Positions 1 to 6,562 are shown, numbered from the stretch's first letter. The stretch: 10,278 nucleotides of DNA from Chloroflexota bacterium (GCA_016189845.1 JACPRT010000139.1:1-10278), one strand, 5' to 3'. Numbers and translations: made by a program. Notes: generated by a model not told the origin, from the sequence alone.

Positions 1-165
1 GTGGTCATCGAGGGAATGGTCGTCCCGGCACGGCGCATCGTGGCAGGGGTGCCGGCCCGCGAGCGAGGCGATGTCGAGGAGCGGCACCTTCAGCTCATGA
101 AGTGGGCTAACGACTCCTATGTCGCCCGGACGACGCGGTACAAAGCGCAGGGGAACCTGGAGTAG
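1..165 (+). CDS. Gamma-type carbonic anhydrase-like hexapeptide-repeat protein, C-terminal fragment
   Basis: Only the last 54 codons are present, read from base 1 to TAG at 163-165; the real start lies left of the window. The fragment reads through VVPARRIVAGVPARERGDV and ends in a helical tail with KWANDSYVARTTRYK. In the gamma carbonic anhydrase (YrdA/CaiE-like) left-handed beta-helix family the last coil typically ends in a 'V-P-x-x-x-x-V-x-G-x-P-A' stretch, followed by a C-terminal helix with a W-x-x-N-x-x-x-Y pattern, and both are visible here. The metal-binding histidines would lie in the missing part, so catalytic competence cannot be judged. Such proteins are cytoplasmic trimers. Another hexapeptide acyltransferase is possible, but the W/N/Y tail favours the carbonic anhydrase-like group. 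Confidence 0.72.
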   Translation: MVIEGMVVPARRIVAGVPARERGDVEERHLQLMKWANDSYVARTTRYKAQGNLE

Positions 166-477
166 CCAGGAGGACCGATAGTGCTTCCTGCCTCCTCCAC
201 ATTCGAAGGCGCTACCAGGCCAGGCGGTGCCCCTGAATGGCTCCCTGGAATTCTGATATCGCGCCTCGTATCTGAAACCACCCAATTCCGATACCAAAAT
301 CTTCACCCTCGGATTTTTGATATCGCCGCCCAAAGCTAATTCAGCCGAAATCCGATATCACTTTTTCAACCAACCTCGGAGGCCATCCCACCCGGTCCGC
401 GAGCGCGCCCGATCAACTCATACCGGCCGGAAGATGATCGCGACGGTAGACGCCGGCAGCGGCGGCCGCAGCCCCTT
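166..477. other. Intergenic region without a credible gene
   Basis: These 312 bases separate two convergent genes, the carbonic anhydrase-like fragment (plus) and argS (minus). The only longish open frame starts at 317 and runs into the argS 3' end; its product is Arg/Ser-rich with no recognisable fold, as expected for antisense GC-rich DNA. I see no hairpin followed by a T-run on either strand, so no classical intrinsic terminator for either gene. Bases 240-380 are noticeably more AT-rich than the surroundings and carry the paired GATATC dyads listed separately. Confidence 0.7.
241..369. repeat. Two tandem ~64-bp units, each with an inverted TGATATCG / CGATAtCA pair
   Basis: Four octamers occur: TGATATCG at 254-261, CGATACCA at 289-296, TGATATCG at 318-325 and CGATATCA at 353-360. 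The second and fourth are reverse complements of the first and third (one mismatch in the second). Each pair therefore makes a 43-bp dyad with a 27-bp spacer, and the two dyads are exactly 64 bp apart. Each unit begins with a similar head, CTCCCTGGAATTC at 241 and CACCCTCGGATTTT at 304. The spacers agree at about half of their positions by eye. A third head-like CCTCGGA at 374-380 is not followed by a dyad. The unit could be a small dispersed intergenic repeat, a double protein-binding site or a decayed mobile-element end; the sequence alone does not decide. Confidence 0.6.
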
Positions 478-2160
478 CTACATCCTATCCGGTGCGGTCA
501 TGCCCATCAGCGAAAGGCACCGAGCGAGGGCTACCCGGGCAGAGTCAACCAGCTTCAACCGGGCCTTGCTGACCGGCAGGTCGGCGGGATCGCTCGAGAG
601 GATCCTGCACTCGTCCCTGGCGTCGTAAAAGTGCGTGAATGCCCTGGCCAGCTCTTCGGCGTAGCGAGGGATGTGGTGAGGCTCGAGCCGCTCTGCGGCC
701 AGCTTCACGACATCCGGCAGGACCAGGATGTGCCGGACCAGTCCCATCTCCAGCGGGTGCCGGAGCAATGACGTGTCGCCGTCGTCCCAGGTGACCGCTC
801 GTTCCTCCGCCATTCGAAGGACGGACGCTATGCGCGCGTGCGCGTACTGCACGTAGAAGACAGGGTTATCCAACGACTGCTTCGTCGCGAGCTCCAGATC
901 GAACTCCATCTGGCTGTCGGGCGACCTGCTCAGGAAGATGTACCGGCATGCATCAGGGCCGACCACGTCGACTAGCTCACGGACCGTCACGATCTGGCCC
1001 TTGCGCTTGCTGAACCGGACCGCGAGTGCGCCCTGCTTAAAACTCACGATCTGGTTCAGGATGATCGTCAGCCGGTCGGGATCGACCCCCAGCGCTTCGA
1101 CGACCGCCTTCATCCGCGCGACATGGCCATGGTGGTCCGCGCCCCACACGTTGATGACCCGTTCGAACTTGCGCCTGATGAACTTGTCGTAGTGGTAGGC
1201 GATGTCGGTACCGAAGTAGGTGGGGCCGCCGCCCCCGCTCCGGACGACGACGTTGTCCTTGTCCTCTCCGAGCCTCGTCGACGTGAACCACCGAGCGCCT
1301 TCGCGATCGACAAGGTAGCCACGCTCGCCCAGCAGCCTCATCGCCTCGTCGAAGGTCCCGTCGACCAGCAGGCCCTGCTCGCTGAACCAGTTGTCGTATC
1401 GGACTCCAAGCTGTTCAAGGTCCGCCCGAATCGACGCCAGGACCTTTCGCAGTACCACCGGCAGCAACTGGCGGGCCGCCTCGTCTCTGGGGAGCGGTAC
1501 CAGGCGTCCCGAGTCTTCCCTGAGGATCTCTTCTGCAAGCCGTTGCGGACCCTCTCCCTGGTACGCCAGTTCCGGCAATGGGACGTCGTGCCCTGCCGCC
1601 TGCATATAGCGGGCGTATACCGTGTCGACGAACGTGCGCATCTGATTGCCGCCGTCGTTGACGTAGTACTCGCGCTGCACGCCGAAGCCCGCGGCGTCGA
1701 GGAGCGTCGCCAGGCCGCTGCCGATGACTGCCCCGCGCGCATGGCCCACATGGAGGTCGCCAGTGGGGTTGACGCTGACGAATTCGACCTGGATGCGCTT
1801 GCGGCCGCCGATTTCGACGTTGCCGTAGGTTGAGCCCTGGGTCCGGATCGCGTCCACTTGCCGGGCGAGCCAGTCGTCCGCCAGCACGAAGTTGATGAAG
1901 CCGGGAAGGGCGACCGAGACGCCTGCAACCGCGTCGTGGGCAGGCACGGCCGCCGCTATTCGTTCCGCAATCGCCATGGGCGCCATTCGCAGAGTCCGCG
2001 CAAGCCGTAACGCCACGCTGGAACTGTAGTCGCCGTGCTCCGGATGTTGCGGTCGCTCGATCGTCGGCTGGACAGCGCCCGCGGATGGCAATTGCCCCGA
2101 TCTCTCGGCTTCAGCCAGGGCGGTTCGGAGAAGGTTGGCAAGCTCGTCAGTGATTCGCAT
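478..2160 (-). CDS. argS: Arginyl-tRNA synthetase
   Basis: This class I aminoacyl-tRNA synthetase charges tRNA-Arg with arginine in the cytoplasm; it is essential. The product is 560 residues, the usual ArgS size. In order, it shows an N-terminal Arg-tRNA-binding domain with HGDYSSSVAL (residues 42-51), the HIGH-type motif in NPTGDLHVGH (131-140), the WGADHHGHVAR block (339-349), a KMSKS-type loop RFSKRKG (382-388), the anticodon-binding helical domain with YAHARI (439-444), and the family's C-terminal ending MTAPDRM. The ATG at 2160-2158 is chosen because the product then starts at the normal ArgS N-terminus (MRITDEL). The frame stays open to 2508 but has no family similarity there and would run antisense through the divergent small gene. 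No Shine-Dalgarno sequence precedes the ATG; a possible extended -10 (TGCTAACAT) ends about 11 bases upstream, which would give a nearly leaderless mRNA. The gene stands alone and is divergent from the amidase pair. Confidence 0.96.
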   Translation of the reverse strand: MRITDELANLLRTALAEAERSGQLPSAGAVQPTIERPQHPEHGDYSSSVALRLARTLRMAPMAIAERIAAAVPAHDAVAGVSVALPGFINFVLADDWLARQVDAIRTQGSTYGNVEIGGRKRIQVEFVSVNPTGDLHVGHARGAVIGSGLATLLDAAGFGVQREYYVNDGGNQMRTFVDTVYARYMQAAGHDVPLPELAYQGEGPQRLAEEILREDSGRLVPLPRDEAARQLLPVVLRKVLASIRADLEQLGVRYDNWFSEQGLLVDGTFDEAMRLLGERGYLVDREGARWFTSTRLGEDKDNVVVRSGGGGPTYFGTDIAYHYDKFIRRKFERVINVWGADHHGHVARMKAVVEALGVDPDRLTIILNQIVSFKQGALAVRFSKRKGQIVTVRELVDVVGPDACRYIFLSRSPDSQMEFDLELATKQSLDNPVFYVQYAHARIASVLRMAEERAVTWDDGDTSLLRHPLEMGLVRHILVLPDVVKLAAERLEPHHIPRYAEELARAFTHFYDARDECRILSSDPADLPVSKARLKLVDSARVALARCLSLMGMTAPDRM

Positions 2161-2199
2161 GGAAAAGGGGAATGTTAGCAAAGGAGGGCCGAATATCGC

Positions 2200-2208
2200 T
2201 GCTATACT
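2200..2208 (+). promoter_or_regulatory. Candidate extended -10 promoter for the GatC-like/amidase unit
   Basis: TGCTATACT fits the extended -10 form TGnTAtaaT, with TG at 2200-2201 and TATACT at 2203-2208. It lies in the 90-bp divergent spacer. Transcription would start near 2215, leaving a leader of about 36 bases that includes the GAGGT ribosome binding site. I see no good -35 element at 16-18 bp spacing, which is tolerated when the extended -10 is present. The call is inference from motif and position. Confidence 0.45.
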
Positions 2209-2250
2209 CCGGGGCCGCCATCGCAGGAACTGGCGCCGAGGTCTGACGAA

Positions 2251-2484
2251 ATGGTGTCCTTCGAGGAATTCGCCCGGCGCGCTTCGGAGCTCGGCTTCGG
2301 GACCACCGCCGAAGATTTTCGGCTGATCGAGAATCGGCTGAAATCTCTGCAGACCGTGCTGGATGTGGTTCGCGGTGTCGACGTGCTGGGCTTCGAGCCC
2401 GCAAGCACCTTTGCGCCGCCGCCTGACAGCACGCCGCCAGTTGGCAGACCTCCGCGGGCAATCCGACAACCCAGCGGGTGGTGA
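2251..2484 (+). CDS. Small GatC-like (AtzG-like) amidase partner protein
   Basis: This 77-residue protein starts at ATG 2251, with GAGGT at 2238-2242 eight bases upstream as ribosome binding site. The first 42 residues are predicted helical (EEFARRASELGF, then RLIENRLKSLQTVLDVV). They are followed by VDVLGFEPAST at 43-53, which resembles the 'VDTxGVEPTSH' segment of GatC, and then by a proline-rich tail. GatC-type subunits wrap around and stabilise GatA-type amidases, and a smaller equivalent (AtzG) does so for the amidase AtzE. Here the gene overlaps the start of an amidase-signature gene, which supports the same role. No gatB lies in the window, so a tRNA amidotransferase complex cannot be concluded. 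Similarity was judged by eye and the family is short and divergent; it could be annotated simply as hypothetical. Confidence 0.68.
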   Translation: MVSFEEFARRASELGFGTTAEDFRLIENRLKSLQTVLDVVRGVDVLGFEPASTFAPPPDSTPPVGRPPRAIRQPSGW

Positions 2485-3893
2485 GACTCTTGATAGATCC
2501 ATACGCATCGATCGCCGAACTCGCGCCGCAGATCAAAGCTGGCAGGGTCTCGTCGGTGGCTCTGGTGGAAGCGGCTCTCGCGCGCATCGACAAGCTTGAC
2601 GGCCGGCTGAACAGCTTTCTGGTCGTGATGCGGGATTCCGCGCTGGAGACGGCGCGCGAGCGTGATCGCGAAGCGAAGGCGGGCCGCTACCGTGGTCCGT
2701 TGCACGGAATTCCGATTGGCTTGAAGGACCTCTTCGACGTCGCGGGAGTCGCGACCACGGGCGGCTCAACGGTCCTCAAAGACAATCTGGCGACGGCCGA
2801 CGCCACGGTGACGAGACGGCTAAAGGAAGCTGGCGCCGTAGTAATGGGCAAGCTCAACATGGTCGAGTTCGCCATGGGCGCGACCGGGATGAACCCCCAC
2901 TACGGGCCGGCACGCAACCCCTGGGATACGTCTCGGATCACCTGCGGTTCGAGCGGGGGATCGGGCGCTGCGGTGGCTTCCGGGTTGTGCGTTGCCGCGC
3001 TCGGCAGCGACACCGGCGGGTCCATACGAATGCCGGCCGCCGTGTGCGGGCTGGCAGGGCTCAAACCCACTTACGGATTGGTGAGCAGGCACGGCGTACT
3101 GGACCTGAGCTGGACCTGCGACCACGTCGGGCCGATGGCGCGAAGGGTCGCAGACTGTGCTCACCTGATGAACGCGATGGCGGGTCATGACCCCGCCGAC
3201 CCCGCGTCGAGCCGAGCTGATGCCGGGGACTTCGCCGCCGGGCTGGGTCGCGGTCTCGATGGCATAAGGGTCGGAGTACCGCAGCATTACTTCTTCGAGG
3301 ACGTCGACCCCGAGATCGCCGACGCGGTGAGGTCGGCCGTCAAGCTCATGGGGGAAAACGGCTGTCAGATTCAAGAGATTCCGATGCCGTGGGCGTCGAA
3401 GGGGCGGGCCATAAACATGGCCGTAATGATGCCCGAGGCGGTATCTGTGCATGAGCGATGGCTGAAAAAGCATCGTGTCCAGTACAGCGCCGAAGTGCTG
3501 GCGCGACTGGAGGCCGCTCAGACGATGAGCGCGCTCGACTACATTCACGCCCTGCGGGCGCGGCGGTGGTTCAACGAACAGATGTCCGCGGCCATGCGAG
3601 ATGTCGACGTCCTTGTAACACCGACGGTCGCTATCCAGACACCCACGATCGAAGACTGCACGCCGCCTCCCGGCGGAAACGAGGCCAGGGCTGGCGGGGC
3701 ACTTGGGAATTTCACTGGCGTGTTCAACACGACCGGAATGCCGTCGCTAAGCGTCACGTGCGGTTTCACCGCGGCCGGCATGCCGATGGGGATGATGATC
3801 TCAGGGAAGCCGTTCGAGGACGCGACCGTCCTGCGCGTAGGCGACGCTTACGAGACGCTGGCTGGACACTGGCGCAGGCACCCTTCGCTTTAG
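2478..3893 (+). CDS. Amidase signature family hydrolase (GatA/AtzE-like)
   Basis: The enzyme hydrolyses an amide bond; its substrate cannot be read from sequence. The amidase-signature Ser-cisSer-Lys triad is complete: Lys83 in GIPIGLKDLF, cis-Ser158 in CGSSGGS, and nucleophile Ser182 in GSDTGGSIRMPAA. The spacings of 75 and 24 residues equal those of fatty acid amide hydrolase (K142/S217/S241). GLKPTYGLVSRHG follows at 194-206. At 471 residues it has the normal family length, with no signal peptide, so it is cytoplasmic. GTG at 2478 is given as the start. GTG at 2481 is at least as likely, since it makes a GTGA overlap with the stop of the upstream gene and suggests translational coupling; TTG 2490 is a third option. 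Resemblance is to GatA and to stand-alone amidases alike. With a GatC-like partner but no GatB, an AtzE-type metabolic amidase is my preferred reading. Its stop codon overlaps that of the convergent transporter gene. Confidence 0.9.
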   Translation: MVRLLIDPYASIAELAPQIKAGRVSSVALVEAALARIDKLDGRLNSFLVVMRDSALETARERDREAKAGRYRGPLHGIPIGLKDLFDVAGVATTGGSTVLKDNLATADATVTRRLKEAGAVVMGKLNMVEFAMGATGMNPHYGPARNPWDTSRITCGSSGGSGAAVASGLCVAALGSDTGGSIRMPAAVCGLAGLKPTYGLVSRHGVLDLSWTCDHVGPMARRVADCAHLMNAMAGHDPADPASSRADAGDFAAGLGRGLDGIRVGVPQHYFFEDVDPEIADAVRSAVKLMGENGCQIQEIPMPWASKGRAINMAVMMPEAVSVHERWLKKHRVQYSAEVLARLEAAQTMSALDYIHALRARRWFNEQMSAAMRDVDVLVTPTVAIQTPTIEDCTPPPGGNEARAGGALGNFTGVFNTTGMPSLSVTCGFTAAGMPMGMMISGKPFEDATVLRVGDAYETLAGHWRRHPSL

Positions 3894-5062
3894 GCCAGGG
3901 CCCAACCGCCGAGTGCGGCGCCAACGACCACGAGCCACGGCGGCAGCTTCCAGAAGGCCAACAGGCCAAACGCCACGAGTCCCAGGCCAAAATCCTTCGG
4001 GGCATGGATAGCGCTCGTCCACACCGGGTCGTACAGAGCGGCGATCAGGAGGCCGACCACCGCAGCGTTGATCCCCATCAGCGCCCGCCGGAACGGAGCA
4101 TTCTGCCGAATGCGGTCCCAGAACGGAAGCGCGCCGGCGACGAGAAGGTACGACGGCAGGAAGATGGCTATCAGCGCAAGCAGGCCGCCGAGCCACGGGG
4201 CGGGCATTGACTCGATCGACGCGCCGAGATAGGCCGCGAACGTGAACAAGGGACCTGGGACGGCCTGCGCAGCGCCGTACCCCGCAATGAACTCCTCATC
4301 GGTTACCCAACCGGTTGGGACGACTTCCGCCTGGAGCAGAGGCAGCACGACGTGACCCCCGCCGAAGACGAGCGAGCCTGAGCGATAGAAGCTGTCGAAA
4401 ACGTTCAGCGGCTCGCTGGCAATCACCTGTCGGAGCACCGGAAGGCCGGCGAGTAGCACGAAGAAGACGGCCAGCGCTCCGATCGCAAACCATCGTCCGG
4501 CGATCGGCAGCCGTGCGGGCGCTGCCACAATCGGGGCTTTGGCGGCGGCTGAAGATCGAAGAAGGGTCCAGCCGAGGATACCTCCGACGATTATCACTCC
4601 GACCTGGGCCGCGGTATTGGGCGCGGCCAACATACCGGCGGCAGCCAGAATGGCCAGGGTCACTCGGGGTCGGTCAGGGCAGAGGCTACGCGCCATCCCC
4701 CACACTGCCCACGCAACGACCGCCACTGCAACGATCTTGAGACCATGCAGCCAACCTGCGTCAGCTACGTTGCCGGTGGCAGCTACGCCATACGCGAACA
4801 GGACCATCGCGACGGCGGATGGCATCGTGAACCCGAGCCACGCCAGCAGCGCGCCGATCTGCCCTGCACGTTTCATCCCGATGGCGATGCTGACCTGGGT
4901 GCTGGCCGGCCCGGGCAAGAACTGGCATAGGGCGACCAGGTCCGCGTATTCCTCGTCGGTCAGCCACTTCCGGCGGCGGACGTACTCTTCGCGGTAGTAA
5001 CCGAGGTGGGCCACGGGGCCGCCAAATGAGGTCAGCCCCAGCCGGCTCGAAACGAGAAACAC
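3890..5062 (-). CDS. chrA: ChrA-type chromate transporter, two-domain form
   Basis: This membrane protein of the CHR family, where characterised, exports chromate using the membrane potential; many members have untested substrates. From GTG 5062 it is 390 residues with two homologous halves. The N half has SFGGPVAHLGY (12-22) and QFLPGPASTQ (47-56); the C half has VFGGGHVVLP (232-241) and QAVPGPLFTF (266-275). Several hydrophobic segments follow each motif pair. This is the bidomain (long) type. The GTG start is doubtful: the reading frame continues upstream through RLARAWQVFLVSSRLGLTSFGG, which looks like the ordinary N-terminus, but contains no ATG, GTG or TTG before the TAG at 5203-5201. 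A strong ribosome binding site precedes an in-frame ATC at 5131, which would give 413 residues. TAA (3892-3890) overlaps the amidase stop tail to tail. No regulator such as chrB is adjacent. Confidence 0.92.
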   Translation of the reverse strand: MFLVSSRLGLTSFGGPVAHLGYYREEYVRRRKWLTDEEYADLVALCQFLPGPASTQVSIAIGMKRAGQIGALLAWLGFTMPSAVAMVLFAYGVAATGNVADAGWLHGLKIVAVAVVAWAVWGMARSLCPDRPRVTLAILAAAGMLAAPNTAAQVGVIIVGGILGWTLLRSSAAAKAPIVAAPARLPIAGRWFAIGALAVFFVLLAGLPVLRQVIASEPLNVFDSFYRSGSLVFGGGHVVLPLLQAEVVPTGWVTDEEFIAGYGAAQAVPGPLFTFAAYLGASIESMPAPWLGGLLALIAIFLPSYLLVAGALPFWDRIRQNAPFRRALMGINAAVVGLLIAALYDPVWTSAIHAPKDFGLGLVAFGLLAFWKLPPWLVVVGAALGGWALA

Positions 5063-5136
5063 CTGCCACGCACGCGCCAGACGCCCTGGCCCCGGAATCG
5101 CCGTCGTGGCGGCGCCGTGCGTGGTGTCGATGGTCT

Positions 5137-5142
5137 TCCTCC
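5137..5142 (-). promoter_or_regulatory. Strong ribosome binding site upstream of chrA, facing an in-frame ATC
   Basis: On the minus strand GGAGGA (5142 to 5137) is followed by AGACC and then ATC at 5131-5129, a five-base gap that is ideal for initiation. The ATC is in frame with chrA and adds 23 residues. No standard start codon lies at a suitable distance in that frame. Either a rare ATC start is used, or the base is a sequencing or assembly error for ATG, or initiation occurs further in, at CTG 5080 or GTG 5062, neither of which has a comparable ribosome binding site. Confidence 0.55.
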
Positions 5143-5159
5143 GATGCCAGACGAATTCC

Positions 5160-5196
5160 GCAAAACGAAAACCGGCGTCCTCGCGGCACGCCGGTT
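5160..5196 (-). terminator. Intrinsic terminator downstream of tRNA-Pro
   Basis: On the minus strand AACCGGCGT (5196-5188) pairs perfectly with ACGCCGGTT (5178-5170) around a nine-base loop. A T-rich run, TTCGTTTTG, follows the stem. The hairpin begins 17 bases after the encoded CCA end of the tRNA and ends just before the chrA ribosome binding site. It should end the tRNA transcript; chrA would then need read-through or its own promoter. Confidence 0.82.
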
Positions 5197-5212
5197 CAAT
5201 CTAATGCGTTTC

Positions 5213-5288
5213 TGGTCGGGGTGACAGGATTCGAACCTGTGGCCCCCAGTACCCCATACTGGTGCGCTACCAGCTGCGCCACACCCCG
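5213..5288 (-). tRNA. tRNA-Pro, anticodon GGG
   Basis: Read on the minus strand, all arms of a canonical cloverleaf form. The acceptor stem CGGGGTG/CACCCCG has 7 of 7 pairs. The D stem is GCGC/GCGC. The anticodon stem CCAGT/ACTGG encloses loop ATGGGGT, which places GGG at positions 34-36. A five-base variable region follows, then T stem ACAGG/CCTGT with loop TTCGAAT. The discriminator A (5216) is followed by an encoded CCA (5215-5213). The tRNA reads CCC and CCU proline codons. It is divergent from prfB and is followed by its own terminator. Confidence 0.97.
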
Positions 5289-5298
5289 TACCAGCCAA

Positions 5299-5307
5299 AG
5301 AATACCA
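5299..5307 (-). promoter_or_regulatory. Candidate extended -10 promoter of tRNA-Pro
   Basis: On the minus strand TGGTATTCT has the TG-n-TAtnnT form, with TATTCT at 5304-5299. Transcription would begin about seven bases further on, just before the mature 5' end at 5288. No clear -35 element is visible. Assignment rests on motif and spacing. Confidence 0.45.
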
Positions 5308-5354
5308 TCCCAACCGGGCCGCCTTTTCGTTTTCGGATCGAATCCGGCTGCCCA

Positions 5355-5360
5355 TATAAT
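5355..5360 (+). promoter_or_regulatory. Consensus -10 element directly upstream of prfB
   Basis: TATAAT at 5355-5360 is a perfect -10 hexamer. The prfB ATG begins only nine bases later (5370), where the transcript would be expected to start, so the mRNA may be leaderless or nearly so. The best -35 candidate at 17-bp spacing, TTCGGA at 5332-5337, matches poorly. A short dyad CGGAT/ATCCG at 5334-5346 overlaps that region and could be an operator, but this is speculative. Confidence 0.55.
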
Positions 5361-5369
5361 TAGTCTGAT

Positions 5370-6480
5370 ATGCGTGAACTACTCGACCAGGCAACGGCAA
5401 TGGTGCGCCGAGTCGCCGAGATCGTGGGGCGTCTTTGACCTCCCCCGTTTAGAGAAACGCGTCTCCGAACTGGAGCAGGCGTGCTCGCAACCGAACTTCT
5501 GGGCCGATCAGCGCAACGCCCAGAAACAGCTCCGTGAGCTGTCCAACCTCAAGTCCCGCCTCAACGAGTGGCGCGACATGGAATCCCGTGCAGCGAACCT
5601 CGCCGAAATGGCAGAGCTATCGCTCGCGGAATCGGAAGACTCGCTCCAGGCATCGCTCCAGGCCGAACTCGACGCCCTGACTGTGCGCCTGAAACAACTC
5701 GACTTCGGGCTCAAGCTTTCAGGTGAATACGACGACCGCAACGCGATCGTCGCGCTCAAAGCGGGCGCGGGCGGCGTCGACGCCCAGGACTGGACAGGCA
5801 TGCTATTGCGCATGTACCTCCGATGGGCGGAGCTGCGCGGATTCAAGGCGACGATTCTTGATTCCACCCCGGGCGAAGAAGCCGGGATGAAGTCGGCCGC
5901 GGTGCGTATCGAGGGCCGTTACGCCTACGGCCTGCTCCGTTCTGAACGCGGCGTCCACCGCCTCGTGCGGCTATCTCCGTTCGACGGGGATCATTTGCGC
6001 CACACCAGCTTCGCCCTCGTGGAAGTCCTGCCGGAGTCCGATCCGGTCGCAGACATCACCTTCAGCCCCGACGATATCAAGGTCGAGGCGTTCCGTGCCG
6101 GCGGCCACGGCGGACAGAACGTACAGAAGGTATCGTCCGCGGTAAGGTTGACCCACGTGCCAACGGGGATCGTAGTCGCAGTCCAAAACGAGAGGTCGCA
6201 GACGCAGAATAAGGAAATTGCACTAAGCATCCTGCGGTCGAGGCTGCTCGAGATGGAACTGCGCCGCCGTGAGGAAGAGCGGCTCAAGCTGCGCGGCGAG
6301 CATGTATCGCCGGAGTGGGGACGGCAGGTCCGCAGCTACGTCCTGCACCCGTACCAGATGATCAAGGACCACCGCACCGACTTCGAAACCGCAGACGTCG
6401 AAAAGGTGCTCGACGGCCACATCGACCCACTGCTGGAATCGTATCTGCTATCGACGATCTCGGCGGCAGCGGCCGGGTAG
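5370..6480 (+). CDS. prfB: Peptide chain release factor 2, with programmed +1 frameshift
   Basis: RF2 releases finished proteins at UGA and UAA codons. The coding sequence is two joined segments, 5370-5435 and 5437-6480. The first 22 codons (MRELLDQATAMVRRVAEIVG-RL) end at an in-frame TGA (5436-5438) inside the slippery site CTT TGA C; a +1 shift continues as DLPRLEKRVSELE. The product is 369 residues, normal for RF2. The stop-codon recognition tripeptide SPF (202-204) identifies RF2 rather than RF1, which has PxT. The peptidyl-release motif GGQ is at 247-249 in GGHGGQNVQK. YLRWAELRGFK (147-157) is also typical. An upstream in-frame start near 5026, in the post-shift frame, is rejected because it would read across the tRNA gene and its promoter. 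RF2 levels are expected to be autoregulated through the frameshift. No Shine-Dalgarno sequence precedes the ATG. Confidence 0.95.
5424..5439 (+). promoter_or_regulatory. prfB recoding (programmed frameshift) site
   Basis: The sequence GTG GGG CGT CTT TGA C has the layout of the E. coli site AGG GGG TAT CTT TGA C: a G-rich Shine-Dalgarno-like stretch, one spacer codon, the slippery CTT, then the UGA stop and C. When RF2 is scarce the ribosome pauses at UGA, tRNA-Leu slips forward one base, and translation continues in the +1 frame. The mechanism is established for the family; its operation here is inferred from the intact signals and intact downstream frame. Confidence 0.93.
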
Positions 6481-6562
6481 AGCTCACGGAAACCGGCATG
6501 CCGACCCGAACGTATGACCTTGTCGACCCAAATGTGCGCTCGCGTCGCCTGTAGTTCTCGCT

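Noticed and set aside
169..198. GGAGGA ... TCCTCC pairing after the carbonic anhydrase-like gene as a terminator
   Set aside because: Short stem, 18-base loop and no T-run afterwards.
317..628. Open frame of 103 codons on the plus strand in the gap before argS
   Set aside because: It overlaps the argS 3' end antisense, has no ribosome binding site, and its product is Arg/Ser-rich without any recognisable pattern.
1123..1833. 236-codon plus-strand frame inside argS
   Set aside because: It is antisense to a complete, motif-rich argS; long mirror frames are expected in GC-rich coding DNA.
2180..2187. AAAGGAGG on the plus strand (CCTCCTTT in the argS leader direction), identical to the Shine-Dalgarno/anti-Shine-Dalgarno core
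   Set aside because: No start codon follows at a suitable distance on the plus strand, and an eight-base match can occur by chance in a window of this size.
2161..2508. N-terminal extension of argS
   Set aside because: The frame is open but runs antisense through the GatC-like gene, and the ATG at 2160 already gives the normal ArgS N-terminus and length.
3458..4210. 250-codon plus-strand frame across the amidase/chrA junction
   Set aside because: It is out of frame with the amidase and antisense to chrA, and the product is low-complexity and Arg-rich.
5026..5369. Upstream start for prfB in the post-shift frame
   Set aside because: It would translate across the tRNA-Pro gene, its terminator and its promoter; the frameshifted start at 5370 explains the gene fully.
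5433..5438. prfB as a pseudogene because of the in-frame TGA
   Set aside because: The TGA lies in the conserved recoding site and both flanking frames encode RF2-like sequence.
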